This document shows, piece by piece, positions 35,019 to 43,329 of a DNA stretch of 64,000 bases; the first letter of the stretch is position 1; each line of letters starts with the position of its first letter. The position numbers and the translations under genes were made by a program. Below the pieces are notes generated by a model. That model did not search any database, was not told the DNA's origin, and saw nothing but the letters and a program-made list of their open reading frames with translations. This DNA comes from an uncultured Armatimonadota bacterium (GTDB lineage Bacteria > Armatimonadota > Fimbriimonadia > Fimbriimonadales > Fimbriimonadaceae): contig CAIVDU010000064.1 of assembly GCA_903904815.1 (NCBI GenBank), forward strand, positions 90,120 through 154,119, given 5' to 3'.

Positions 35019-36041
35019 CTATCCAAAAAACTTGGTCAGTGACTCGCTCAGGGCTTGTGCCGTGAAACTAATCAAGGGAATTCCCCGGTCGTAGCGCATC
35101 CGAGTCGGTCCTACCAAGGCGATCACTCCCGCCTCGTTGTCCCCAATGTGAAACTTCTCGCGAACGACCGAAAAGTTCTGCATTCGATGAGCGCGATTTT
35201 CTCGACCAATCGTAACCGGGCCGGCCTTTTGTTCGAGCGAGACTGCTTCATACAGCAGTTCCGAATCGGATAGGTCCTTAACCAAAGAGGTCAACGCAAT
35301 CGTGTCTCGGTAAAACTCGGGCTGGGCGAACATAAACTCCTCGCCTTCTGCGATGACGACTCCTCGCGTGAGATCCTTGGCCACGGTACGCAAGTGGCCC
35401 CAGAGAAGCGATACCAACTTGTCCACTGCCGGTCCGCCGCCGGTCGGAGGCCGGGAACGCGCGACCGAAACAAGCTTCTGACCGGTAACCGCCGCCTGCA
35501 GCAGTTCATTGGTTTTACCAACGTCCTGAAGCGTCAGACCCACCGGGCACTCAACCATCCGGTTCTCGACGTGGCCATTGCTGAGAACGACCACCACGAG
35601 AGCCTGCGTCGGACCAAGCGCGCTGACGACTGCCGTCTTTACAAACAAAGACGGATCTTTGACGATCGTGGCAACGCTGAGTAGGTGGGTAACTCGGCTC
35701 AACGCTCGGACGGTGTCCCTCAACATGGCAAGCAATACGTCGCCATCCGAGGTGGCGTCCCGCATTCTAGCCTGCTCCTTCTCACTCGGATCGTGGGTCA
35801 CGATCAGTCGGTCCACGTAGTACCGATAACCCATGTCTGACGGAATACGACCAGCACTGGTATGCGGCTGTTCGAGAAAGCCCAACTCCGAAAGCTCGGC
35901 CATTTCGTTGCGAACCGTCGCTGATTTCACCCCGAGCTCATACTTCTGAGTCAGGAGTTCACTGCCTATGGGTTCCGCGCCGGTCACGTACTCGATGACG
36001 ATGGCCTGAAGGATGGTTTGCTTGCGTGCGTCCAGATTCAT
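35019..36041 (-). CDS. hrcA: Heat-inducible transcription repressor HrcA
   Basis: 340 residues. An N-terminal winged helix ('RKQTILQAIVIEYVTGAEPIGSELL', then 'VKSATVRNEMAELSELGFLEQPHTSAGRIPSDMGYRYYVD') is followed by the HrcA GAF-like domain and the C-terminal 'ALVGPTRMRYDRGIPLISF'. It represses the groE and dnaK operons by binding CIRCE (TTAGCACTC-N9-GAGTGCTAA). No CIRCE copy is seen in this window and no grpE/dnaK/dnaJ follows, so it is a solitary gene. ATG at 36041 starts the domain exactly. Confidence 0.95.
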   Translation of the reverse strand: MNLDARKQTILQAIVIEYVTGAEPIGSELLTQKYELGVKSATVRNEMAELSELGFLEQPHTSAGRIPSDMGYRYYVDRLIVTHDPSEKEQARMRDATSDGDVLLAMLRDTVRALSRVTHLLSVATIVKDPSLFVKTAVVSALGPTQALVVVVLSNGHVENRMVECPVGLTLQDVGKTNELLQAAVTGQKLVSVARSRPPTGGGPAVDKLVSLLWGHLRTVAKDLTRGVVIAEGEEFMFAQPEFYRDTIALTSLVKDLSDSELLYEAVSLEQKAGPVTIGRENRAHRMQNFSVVREKFHIGDNEAGVIALVGPTRMRYDRGIPLISFTAQALSESLTKFFG

Positions 36042-36103
36042 CGCTAATGGGACTATAGACGTTTATTGGGCCCGCCGTGTCACGCACGTGTTATGCTGGG
36101 TCC

Positions 36104-36502
36104 GTGCCTGAGGGTAGCGAGAGTTTCGACGTGATTTCGATGGGTGTCGCGGGCGCGTTGTCTCAACAGTACGCGGCCGACCAACGTGACTTCTTACCCC
36201 TGCTCGCCCGTCTGCTCAAAGACGCGCTCCCGAGCGAAGTGCAACTGATGGAATCTGGTTTTTTCAAGAAGACGCTTAGAGGGGTCGTCCTTACCCATGG
36301 AGAGAGCCGATTCACCCTCGAAGATCCCGGTCAAGGCGCGCTAGAAGCAAGCCATACTCGGGTAGTCCGGGGAATCGCCCTCAAGACCGATCGGTTGTCC
36401 ATCGAAGAATGGCTTGAACTCGTTTCACAAATGCTCGAGGAATCGGCAAAAACCAGCGCAAATGCACGCAGTGCGATGGCGAAGACCTTAGGATTGGTAT
36501 AG
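36104..36502 (+). CDS. Hypothetical protein, first gene of the YbjQ-domain unit
   Basis: 132 residues from GTG 36104 (a GTG at 36077 and an ATG at 36140 are alternatives). It has no signal or membrane helix. The N-terminal half is helical ('DQRDFLPLLARLLKDALPSEV'), followed by beta strands ('LRGVVLTHGESRFTLED') and a helix 'SIEEWLELVSQMLEESAKTSAN'. I do not recognise it. The stop codon TAG is followed directly by the ATG of the next gene, which indicates co-translation with the YbjQ pair. Confidence 0.7.
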   Translation: MPEGSESFDVISMGVAGALSQQYAADQRDFLPLLARLLKDALPSEVQLMESGFFKKTLRGVVLTHGESRFTLEDPGQGALEASHTRVVRGIALKTDRLSIEEWLELVSQMLEESAKTSANARSAMAKTLGLV

Positions 36503-37429
36503 ATGTTCGGGCGAAAGGGAAGCGACGACCAACGATCCATCGACAGCCTTCGGGCCATTGAGGCCGGAGGGCTTCCCCCTACTGCGGCGGCTCGGCTAGA
36601 GGAGAACGCCCGAAGACAGGGCACTCCCGATCATATCTTCACGTCGAACCTCAGCCCAAGCGAACTCCTGCTTACTGAAGAGTGCGGGTACGAACCGCTC
36701 GGCCAAGTAATGGGTTGCTGCGTGTACCACGTGGGCTGGCAGGGCCTGGCCGCGGGGTGGGGAAGCTATTCTGGCTGGACGAGAATGTCCCAAGAACTTG
36801 GCGTCCTGACTCAGGCGTATGTCGACGCTCGAAATCTCTGCTTTGGTCGCCTGGAGCAGGAAGCTGCCATTCTCAGGGCCGACGGCGTCGTGGGAGTCCG
36901 CTTCGAGCGTACCGGCAGTGATCTGCCCTCCGGAACCGTCGAGTTTAAAGCGGTTGGTACCGCGGTCCGCTCGAAAGCGGCACGATCCGCTCCACCGACT
37001 CAAAGGCCGTTTCTGTCAAACCTGAATGGTCAAGACCACTGGGCGTTGAGACAAGCTGGAATGCGTCCCGTCGGGTTTGCTTTCGGCAATTGCAGTTGGT
37101 ACCAGGTGGCCGGTTGGCGAAATCAGATGATGAATACGGGCGGCGTTTTCGGCGGAAGCTGGACGAACGGAGAACTCACTGACTTCACCCAAGGCGTTTA
37201 CACTTCCCGTGAAATAGCCCTCTCCAGATTGTCGGACGAGGCAGCCCGCGTTGGCGCAATTGGAGTGGTCGGCATGGTCGTCCAACCCACTTTCGAGCTG
37301 ATCGACTACGACAGCAATAACGTTCGCTACCAGGATCTGCTGGTCCAATTCACCGCGTACGGTACCGCGATCAACTACGAGATCGGTCAGGCCGTCCACA
37401 CCGACATTCAATTTATAGTCCCCCTCTAA
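36503..37429 (+). CDS. Tandem YbjQ (UPF0145)-domain protein 1
   Basis: 308 residues with two YbjQ-type domains (about 30-150 and 165-300). Each is recognised by 'ADGVVGVRFE'/'IGVVGMVVQP'-like strands and a final 'AVGTAV'/'AYGTAI'. YbjQ domains are putative metal- or heme-binding proteins that assemble as pentamers. A common motif begins each domain: 'PDHIFTSNLSPSELLLT' and 'RPFLSNLNGQDHW'. The protein is soluble. It is tightly packed with the gene before it and 29 bases from the paralogous gene after it. Confidence 0.82.
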   Translation: MFGRKGSDDQRSIDSLRAIEAGGLPPTAAARLEENARRQGTPDHIFTSNLSPSELLLTEECGYEPLGQVMGCCVYHVGWQGLAAGWGSYSGWTRMSQELGVLTQAYVDARNLCFGRLEQEAAILRADGVVGVRFERTGSDLPSGTVEFKAVGTAVRSKAARSAPPTQRPFLSNLNGQDHWALRQAGMRPVGFAFGNCSWYQVAGWRNQMMNTGGVFGGSWTNGELTDFTQGVYTSREIALSRLSDEAARVGAIGVVGMVVQPTFELIDYDSNNVRYQDLLVQFTAYGTAINYEIGQAVHTDIQFIVPL

Positions 37430-37458
37430 AACCGAATCCGTAATAAGGAAATCACGAA

Positions 37459-38277
37459 ATGCCATACACACCTGGATCTTCGGAAGGCTTGCCTCAGGCT
37501 GCTCAAGACCGTCTGCGACGGATGCGCGGCGAAGGTCAATCGCCCGCTCTCTTCACCAGCGACCTCTCGGTGAGCGAGTTCCTACTCGTTCGGGAAGCCG
37601 GATTTGATCCTCTCGGACTGGTCATGGGAAGTTCCATCTATCACATTGGATTCCAGTTCCGTAGCTTTTATCAGAACCAGGAACTGGACGTGTTAACGCA
37701 GGCAATGTACGAAGCCCGCGAACTGGCGATGACCCGAATGGAAGAAGAGGCGGACCTTCTCGGCGCGGATGGGGTCGTTGGAGTTCGGCTAGAGGTCACC
37801 CGATACGACTGGGGAGCCGCGATGGCGGAATTCATGGCCATCGGAACCGCCATCAAACACCGCGCAGGCGGAAACTACCGAACAGTCGACAATCGTCCGT
37901 TTAGCTCGGATCTCAGCGGTCAAGACTTCTGGAAGCTTCTCAAGACGGGATACCGGCCATTGTCGCTCGTAATGGGAACGTGCGTATATCACGTGGCTCA
38001 CCAAGGCGTTATGCAAGCACTCAAGCAGGTAGGAAGAAATGTGGAGATGCCGAACTACACCCAAGCTCTTTACGATGCTCGCGAGTTAGCTCTTTCTCGA
38101 ATGCAAGCTGAAGCCGAACGGGAGAAGGCCGTCGGCATCGTCGGCGCCCAAGTAAAAGAGAACAGCCATGGCTGGGACAGCCACGTGATCGAATACTTCG
38201 CCGTCGGGACGGCAGTCACGCCCGTCAGTCTCGACCACCAAGTCCCCGAACCCAGCCTCGTCCTACCCCTCGCGTAG
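37459..38277 (+). CDS. Tandem YbjQ (UPF0145)-domain protein 2
   Basis: 272 residues, a paralog of the preceding gene with the same two-domain layout: 'PALFTSDLSVSEFLLVREAGFDPLG', 'ADGVVGVRLE' and 'AIGTAI' in domain 1; 'RPFSSDLSGQDFWKL', 'AVGIVGAQVKE' and 'AVGTAV' in domain 2. The two proteins share short conserved runs such as 'LTQA' and 'VYHV', so the pair arose by duplication. No transmembrane segment. Because YbjQ assembles as rings, a hetero-ring of the two proteins is conceivable. AAGGAAAT before the ATG is a clear ribosome binding site. Confidence 0.82.
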   Translation: MPYTPGSSEGLPQAAQDRLRRMRGEGQSPALFTSDLSVSEFLLVREAGFDPLGLVMGSSIYHIGFQFRSFYQNQELDVLTQAMYEARELAMTRMEEEADLLGADGVVGVRLEVTRYDWGAAMAEFMAIGTAIKHRAGGNYRTVDNRPFSSDLSGQDFWKLLKTGYRPLSLVMGTCVYHVAHQGVMQALKQVGRNVEMPNYTQALYDARELALSRMQAEAEREKAVGIVGAQVKENSHGWDSHVIEYFAVGTAVTPVSLDHQVPEPSLVLPLA

Positions 38278-38417
38278 TCGCCCCGAAAAGGGCCAGCGGC
38301 GCCCGGCCACCCGGTCAGGCGCCCACCCGCAAAGCCATAAGGACCCGTAGGCGGAGCATGATTCGTGTCTCCGCAGTCCACTTCGCATCCTGTAAGATGT
38401 AGCAGCTAAGCTCCTCC

Positions 38418-38452
38418 GAACTGCAACCTGCTAGCTGCAAACTGCGAACTTC
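38418..38452 (+). repeat. Intergenic heptad repeat, copy 3
   Basis: Five 7-base units, GAACTGC, AACCTGC, TAGCTGC, AAACTGC and GAACTTC. The periodicity is exact over 35 bases. Confidence 0.75.
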
Positions 38453-38504
38453 GCAAGAATGAATCGTGTCTTCGCACCCCTTAGGGTGTTATAGATCAGC
38501 CCCT

Positions 38505-38530
38505 GAACTGCGAACTGCGAACTGCAAACC
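38505..38530 (+). repeat. Intergenic heptad repeat, copy 4
   Basis: GAACTGC three times, then AAACC. It is 53 bases from copy 3. Between them a short stretch includes the small inverted repeat CACCCC/GGGGTG-like TTAGGGTG. The antisense frame through here is open only because of the repeats. Confidence 0.72.
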
Positions 38531-38551
38531 CCAGCGTGAGCCTCCCACTCC

Positions 38552-38974
38552 TCAGCGCGTGAAAACCAGCTTAGCCATTCCACCCGGCAAGTCAACCGAA
38601 AAGCTTTTTCCGTCCTTCGCGATCGTGAAGGGATGAGCGCTCTGCTTCCGGTGCAAAGACATGAGCGTAAGTTGGTCCCCTTTAAGGCTCCATGTCCCCG
38701 TTTGCGTTTCATTCTTAGCGGGAGGAGGGGCGCCGGAAACCGTCATCTTAAACGTGCCGTCTTTGCTTATCTTCAAGTCAAAGGCAGCTTTTGCAACGAC
38801 CGCAATCTGTTGAAGCAAAATCGGCTTCATCTTGGGATCGTTCGCTCGAGGAAGCTTCGCGATGTCGACGTGGATCTTGCCCTTCCACGCTCCCAAGACC
38901 TGCGTCGCTCCAAATGCCGAAACAGAGACGCAAGAAAGGGTTGCGACCGCCAAAGCGAGCTTAAGAACTGACAT
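38552..38974 (-). CDS. Small secreted protein, paralog A
   Basis: 140 residues. A signal peptide (MSVLKLALAVATLSCVSVSAFGA) precedes a lipocalin-like beta domain: 'VLGAWKGKIHVDIAKLP', 'LKISKDGTFKMTVSG', 'TGTWSLKGDQLTLMSL', and a final 'GGMAKLVFTR'. The pattern 'TGTWSLKGDQLTL' is that of the lipocalin/TIGR03066-like fold in which a model compound is compared to a reference weight. Function unknown. A second copy lies 70 bases upstream on the same strand. Confidence 0.82.
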   Translation of the reverse strand: MSVLKLALAVATLSCVSVSAFGATQVLGAWKGKIHVDIAKLPRANDPKMKPILLQQIAVVAKAAFDLKISKDGTFKMTVSGAPPPAKNETQTGTWSLKGDQLTLMSLHRKQSAHPFTIAKDGKSFSVDLPGGMAKLVFTR

Positions 38975-38997
38975 ATGAGCAGCGGTATACCCAAAAA

Positions 38998-39024
38998 AAA
39001 GGACCGTCCAACGGACGGCCCTTT
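38998..39024 (-). terminator. Intrinsic terminator between the paralogs
   Basis: A 12-bp stem with one mismatch (AAAGG-A-CCGTCC / GGACGG-C-CCTTT) and a three-base loop, followed on minus by eight T. It ends transcription of paralog B, so paralog A needs its own promoter. Confidence 0.85.
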
Positions 39025-39044
39025 CTGGGGTGTGTAAGTTGGAA

Positions 39045-39473
39045 CTAGCGCTTGAAGGTCAGAACGGCAACGCCCTGCTGCTCTTCGGCGAAGAAGCTCT
39101 TACCGTCCTTCGCGACGGTGAAGCTCTTGGCGTGGGCCTTGTCCTTCGGCGAAGTGAGGCTCAGTTGGTCTCCTTTCAGAGTCCAAGTTCCCGTCTCAGC
39201 TTTAGAAGGAGCGCCAGCGGCGGCGGGAAGGCCAGCCGTTTTGATCGAGAAAGTGCCGTCCTTGCTCAAAACCAGACTGAAGGAGAGCTTCGACACCATG
39301 GCCACCTGCGAGTCGATCATCTGCTTCATCTGAGGGCTGGTTGCCGGGGGAAGCTTGCTCGTATTGATTTTGAGCGTTCCTTTCCAGGTACCGAGCACGT
39401 TCGTGGCAGCCATCGCTGAGCCGGCGAGAAATGTGAGCGTCGCGGCGGCGACGGCGAGCTTCGTAAGTGACAT
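39045..39473 (-). CDS. Small secreted protein, paralog B
   Basis: 142 residues, closely related to the neighbour: signal peptide (MSLTKLAVAAATLTFLAGSAMA), 'VLGTWKGTLKINTSKLP', 'LVLSKDGTFSIKTAG', 'TGTWTLKGDQLSLTS' and the final 'GVAVLTFKR'. The two share the order of blocks 'AxxxxGTW', 'SKDGTF', 'GTWxLKGDQL' and 'KDGKSF', so they are a tandem duplication. No catalytic motif; a periplasmic or outer-membrane binding role is possible. Confidence 0.82.
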   Translation of the reverse strand: MSLTKLAVAAATLTFLAGSAMAATNVLGTWKGTLKINTSKLPPATSPQMKQMIDSQVAMVSKLSFSLVLSKDGTFSIKTAGLPAAAGAPSKAETGTWTLKGDQLSLTSPKDKAHAKSFTVAKDGKSFFAEEQQGVAVLTFKR

Positions 39474-39533
39474 GACGCCACGGTATACCCAGAATCCACC
39501 GTTCCTTGTTGGATTCTGGGTACCAGGTCCCGA

Positions 39534-40478
39534 CTAAAGCGTCTGGGTGACCTTCTGGATGTGTTGGGGAACGTCCGGATTCAGGCCCCGCGCTCTTGCC
39601 GCGTGAAGCGCCATCCACTGACCATAGATCACATCCCATACGGGCTTGATCGTGTCGGCCGCTGGAGCCTCCGGCGCCACGATAATCGAACAGCCCTGCG
39701 CCGCCAATTCGGGTTTCGCGCCATCGTAGGAGATCGCCGCACTTTGATAACCAGCCAATGCTTTGGGTCCGTGCTCGAAGTCTGCGGTCGAGTAAGCCTT
39801 ACAGGGAATCAGCGCGCATTCCATCAGCTTCAGGGCCGACTCATGCGCCGTGCTGAACCCATATCCCCTTCCAAGTGAAAACAGAGGACTGCTCCGCACC
39901 ACCAGGCCACTCGACTTTTCCGCCTCGGACCGCGCGTGCTCAATCCAAGCGTCGTCGGGCGCTTGTGGGACCGGGAGGTCAGCGCCGAGGGCTCGAACGA
40001 CTTCGTACAGAGCCAAGGCCGAAGCCGTATAGGTTTTGGTCGCCGCGACGCTCTGCTCGGTTCCCGCCTCAAGGAGCACCGAGTGCTCTGCTTCCTTCGT
40101 CAGTCGCGATCCCGACGTATTCGTGATGGCGAGCGTGGCATGTCCTTCCGCCCGCAGGGCGGCCAACACCTCCGCGACATCGGGCGCCGCGCCGCTCTGA
40201 GAAATGCCGATCGCCAAGCAGTTGGAGTACCGCACGCGAGTGCCAAAGCGGGTCAAAACCGAAGGCGCGGACAGACTGACCGGAATTCCCAAATGAACTT
40301 CAATCAAGTATCGAGCGTAGAGGGCTGCGTTATCCGAAGATCCCCGAGCCGTCAGGAGCACCATATCAAATTTTCGACCGGACAAATATCCCTTCAGAGA
40401 GGAGAAGTAGGAATCGAGGCCTCGAGCAAGTACCTCGGGCTGTTGTCGGATCTCGCTCTCCATTCGTGCGCCAAGCAT
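39534..40478 (-). CDS. SIS-domain sugar isomerase (AgaS/GlmS-C-like)
   Basis: 314 residues from ATG 40478 (40514 and 40463 are other in-frame ATGs). Two SIS domains. The first has the phosphosugar-binding 'LTARGSSDNAALYARYLIE' and 'CLAIGISQSGAAPDVAEVL'. The second has 'LFSLGRGYGFSTAHESALKLME' and 'AYSTADFEHGPKAL'. This is the isomerase half of glutamine:fructose-6-P amidotransferase without the glutaminase half. Such enzymes (AgaS, NagB-II) deaminate or isomerise amino-sugar phosphates. The start is ambiguous; 40478 leaves room for a divergent promoter. Confidence 0.85.
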   Translation of the reverse strand: MLGARMESEIRQQPEVLARGLDSYFSSLKGYLSGRKFDMVLLTARGSSDNAALYARYLIEVHLGIPVSLSAPSVLTRFGTRVRYSNCLAIGISQSGAAPDVAEVLAALRAEGHATLAITNTSGSRLTKEAEHSVLLEAGTEQSVAATKTYTASALALYEVVRALGADLPVPQAPDDAWIEHARSEAEKSSGLVVRSSPLFSLGRGYGFSTAHESALKLMECALIPCKAYSTADFEHGPKALAGYQSAAISYDGAKPELAAQGCSIIVAPEAPAADTIKPVWDVIYGQWMALHAARARGLNPDVPQHIQKVTQTL

Positions 40479-40522
40479 TCGCCGATTATGACGGCATATC
40501 GTTTGGATCGCCATAATCCCGT

Positions 40523-42238
40523 ATGCCCTGGAGCGCCGGACTTGCTGTTCTGATTGCAGAGCTTAACACCGAGACGAACACTGACAAAGCGTTAGACCGC
40601 ATTGCTCAGGTGGCCCGAACTTTTACGAATAGTCGCAACGCCATCATCGCCGTCCTCAACGACTACATGGGACATCTCGAAGTCCGATCTGCGCTTCACG
40701 ACGAGATTCGGGCGGGAGAACGACTCGATCGGCTTCCCCTAGCGGTTGGCGACGAAGAAGGGATTGTCGGGTACGTTGCCGCGACTGGCTCGACCAAGTT
40801 GACCGGCAACGTATCCGCCGAGCGCAACTACAAGCGACTTTTCGAGTCCACCGTAAGTGAAATCGCGGTTCCAATCAGAGACCGTAATCGACGAGTGCGC
40901 GCAGTCATCAGCGTGGGGACCGACCGCCCCAACGCCTATGACGAGAAAGATCGCGAGGTTTTGCACGTTCTAGCCGACCTTACATCCCTCGTACTGCAGC
41001 AAGAGGGCTACGTCAGCCATGAGGAAGCGCTGATTCAGATCGGCAGTTCCCTTCGCGAAGTCACCGAGGAAGGTCTTCTCGACCGCGTCATTCATGTCGC
41101 CAAGGACGTGCTCCGCCTCCAAGCTTGCTCAATCTTTCTTGAGGATCCGGTCACTGACACGTTCGTCCTTCGGGGAACCGTCGGATGGGCTAAAGAACAA
41201 GTAGGCCTCATTCGATACGAACGCGGAGAGGGTTTCACCGGCTGGGTAGGTGACACCGGCGAGCCGATTCTGTTGACAGACCCCCAAACCGATCCTCGCT
41301 GGAGAGGCAAGTACGTCGAAATCCCGAGCGACGACATCGCCAGCTTCCTCGCCGTCCCTATCATCGTTCGCAAGAGGAGCGTTGGAGTCATCCGCGTCCT
41401 GCGACGCAAAACGGAAAACCGGTTCCTGGATAACCGATTCACCCCGGACGATTTGCGCCTGCTGGAAGCGATTGCCGAGCAGGTTGCCGCCGGTTTGGAG
41501 AACTCCCGAAACATGGAATCGGTGATTCGGAATGAACGCATGATCGCGTGGGGCGAACTCAGCGCCAAATCGTCCCACATGATCGGCAATCGTGTGTTTG
41601 CCCTCAAAGGGGATGTCAACGAACTAGGCCATACGCTCAAAGACGGGCGAGCCACCATTGAAGAGCTTCAAGAGCTACACCAGAGTCTTGCCACAAACGT
41701 GACCCGCATCGAGGAGATTCTGCAAGACTTTCGCGATTTTGTCACCGCAACCCAACTGGATCGTCATCCAACCGATCTCAATCAACTCGTCAAAGAAACC
41801 GTCGACGAAGTCTTTCCAAAGCGATCCGGTATTGAGCTCAAACTTGATTTGGCTTCAGACCTTCCGGAGGCATCGGCCGACCCCAAGCGTCTTAGGCGTG
41901 CCATTTCCGAGTTGATCGAAAACGCCATCAATCACATGGATACCGGCGCCCTTTGCATCGCCACCCGATCGATTGCAAAAGGCAGGGAAGAGCGGATGGT
42001 CGCCGAGATTGAGATTTCCGACACCGGCCCCGGGGTGGAAGCCGACCAAAAGGCACTCATCTTTCAACCCTTCTTTAGTAAGCGAGTCAAGGGAATGGGC
42101 CTGGGCCTCAGCATCGTGAAAGGGATCGTCGATGCCCACGGCGGGGAAGTTTATGAGGCCGGTGAAGGCGGAGAAGGAGCCCGGTTTGTCATTCGCCTTC
42201 CGCTCGCAAACCAGAACAAAGGAGGTCCTGGCGCTTGA
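40523..42238 (+). CDS. Tandem-GAF sensor histidine kinase
   Basis: 571 residues, cytoplasmic. Two GAF domains (about 1-165 and 170-330) carry ligand-binding-like segments 'GIVGYVAATGS' and 'GFTGWVGDTGEPILLTDP'. Then a histidine-kinase-like dimerisation helix pair, 'SAKSSHMIGNRVFALKGDV', places H352 in the phospho-acceptor position but without the usual acidic residue after it. The ATPase domain has 'AISELIENAINH', 'ISDTGPGVE' and 'GMGLGLSIVKGI'. No receiver partner is nearby. Its stop overlaps the methyltransferase start (TTGA), and GGAGGT in its last codons is the ribosome binding site of that gene. Confidence 0.88.
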   Translation: MPWSAGLAVLIAELNTETNTDKALDRIAQVARTFTNSRNAIIAVLNDYMGHLEVRSALHDEIRAGERLDRLPLAVGDEEGIVGYVAATGSTKLTGNVSAERNYKRLFESTVSEIAVPIRDRNRRVRAVISVGTDRPNAYDEKDREVLHVLADLTSLVLQQEGYVSHEEALIQIGSSLREVTEEGLLDRVIHVAKDVLRLQACSIFLEDPVTDTFVLRGTVGWAKEQVGLIRYERGEGFTGWVGDTGEPILLTDPQTDPRWRGKYVEIPSDDIASFLAVPIIVRKRSVGVIRVLRRKTENRFLDNRFTPDDLRLLEAIAEQVAAGLENSRNMESVIRNERMIAWGELSAKSSHMIGNRVFALKGDVNELGHTLKDGRATIEELQELHQSLATNVTRIEEILQDFRDFVTATQLDRHPTDLNQLVKETVDEVFPKRSGIELKLDLASDLPEASADPKRLRRAISELIENAINHMDTGALCIATRSIAKGREERMVAEIEISDTGPGVEADQKALIFQPFFSKRVKGMGLGLSIVKGIVDAHGGEVYEAGEGGEGARFVIRLPLANQNKGGPGA

Positions 42239-43026
42239 GTTTTGCCGGAACGGTGGCTGAAAGTTACGATCGGCATTTGGGCAGACCCGTGTTCGACCCG
42301 TTCGCGAGAAGGTTGTCGCATGGACTGCCCGAGTGTGGATCGGTACTCGAAGTTGCCTGTGGAACCGGCGTGTGTACCCGCCGCATCGCGAACGTGCTCA
42401 CGACCGGTTCGGCCCTCATCGCCATCGATCCCAACGAGTCCATGATCACGTTGGCATCTCGAAAGCTCGTGAGTTCTACAAGCATCGACTGGATACGCGC
42501 GGAGGCGGAGAACATTCCCTTCGAGACGGACTCATTCGACGTTATCGTGTGCGGATTTGGGCTCATGTTTTTCAAGGATCGCGCCAGGGCAATGAAGGAA
42601 ATGCATCGCGTTTTGATGCCCGGCGGAGTGCTGCGTTACACCGTCTGGGCGTCCCAATCTCAAAACGAATGGATCCAAGCCGTCCTCAAGGTGGTGGGTT
42701 CTGAGTTCCCGGATGTCGAACCGCATTGGTACGACGCCCCGTTTTCCTTCGGCGAGATTGACCGAAACCTGTCGCTTCTCGACGAGGCGGGTTTTCCAGA
42801 AGTGCGGCTCGTACCCGTTCGCTTCGCCCTTCGGGAATCGGATGCGCGCTCACTTGCCCGCGGGTTTATTCAGGGAAATCCGCAAGTGCGAGCTCTCATC
42901 GCCGAACGCGAAGTCTCCGTTGAAAAGCTTGAGGCCCGACTTGCCGCAGAGTTTGAGAACCGATTTGGATCGCCCATAAGAGCGACGATGCGGGCGTTTC
43001 TCTTCGAATCGGGGGCAGTCGATTGA
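42235..43026 (+). CDS. SAM-dependent methyltransferase (UbiE-like)
   Basis: 263 residues from TTG at 42235. Motif I is 'VLEVACGTGVCTRRI' (about 38-52), motif II 'IAIDPN', then 'FDVIVCGFGLMFFKDR' and 'RVLMPGGVLRYTVW'. This is a class I methyltransferase of the UbiE/Coq5/Methyltransf_11 type; the substrate cannot be told. The start is fixed by a strong AAAGGAGGT eight bases upstream and by the TTGA overlap with the kinase stop. Its own stop overlaps the next gene in the same manner. Confidence 0.88.
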   Translation: MSFAGTVAESYDRHLGRPVFDPFARRLSHGLPECGSVLEVACGTGVCTRRIANVLTTGSALIAIDPNESMITLASRKLVSSTSIDWIRAEAENIPFETDSFDVIVCGFGLMFFKDRARAMKEMHRVLMPGGVLRYTVWASQSQNEWIQAVLKVVGSEFPDVEPHWYDAPFSFGEIDRNLSLLDEAGFPEVRLVPVRFALRESDARSLARGFIQGNPQVRALIAEREVSVEKLEARLAAEFENRFGSPIRATMRAFLFESGAVD

Positions 43027-43328
43027 AGGACGCTGGACCTGCCGGACTGTGGAACGTGGTACGGGAAATTCCTGTTGGAAGCGTTGCTGGGTACGGAGAC
43101 GTCGGGCGCGCACTGAACCCACCGGTCAGCGGCCTGCTCGTCGGCCGCTGGATTGCCAGGTGCCCGGAAGATGTCCCATGGTGGCGAGTCGTGGGGAAGG
43201 ATGGGACCCTGCTGCTGGCTAAACGAGATCCAGAGGCGGCCGTCGAACAGGCCACTCGGCTGCGCAGAGAGGGCGTTTTGGTCGAAGGGGGCCGCGCCGA
43301 TATGGCACAGCACGGCTACATCCCGTAG
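43023..43328 (+). CDS. Alkyltransferase-like (ATL) DNA-binding protein
   Basis: 101 residues of the MGMT DNA-binding fold. 'SVAGYGDVGRAL' and 'VSGLLVGRWIARCPEDVPWWRVVGKDG' match the family, but the catalytic PCHR is PWWR here, with W53 in place of the acceptor cysteine. It therefore cannot accept alkyl groups; known ATL proteins flip O6-alkylguanine and recruit nucleotide excision repair. The TTG start overlaps the methyltransferase stop by TTGA and has GGGGG about eight bases before it. A hairpin follows. Confidence 0.88.
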   Translation: MKDAGPAGLWNVVREIPVGSVAGYGDVGRALNPPVSGLLVGRWIARCPEDVPWWRVVGKDGTLLLAKRDPEAAVEQATRLRREGVLVEGGRADMAQHGYIP

Positions 43329-43329
43329 C

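Noticed and set aside
35990..36110. CIRCE operator near hrcA
   Set aside because: No TTAGCACTC/GAGTGCTAA inverted pair is present.
38431..38712. Antisense frame of 93 codons after the YbjQ pair
   Set aside because: It is formed by the heptad repeats (giving Gln-Phe-Ala-Val-type runs) plus the antisense of paralog A; no protein signal.
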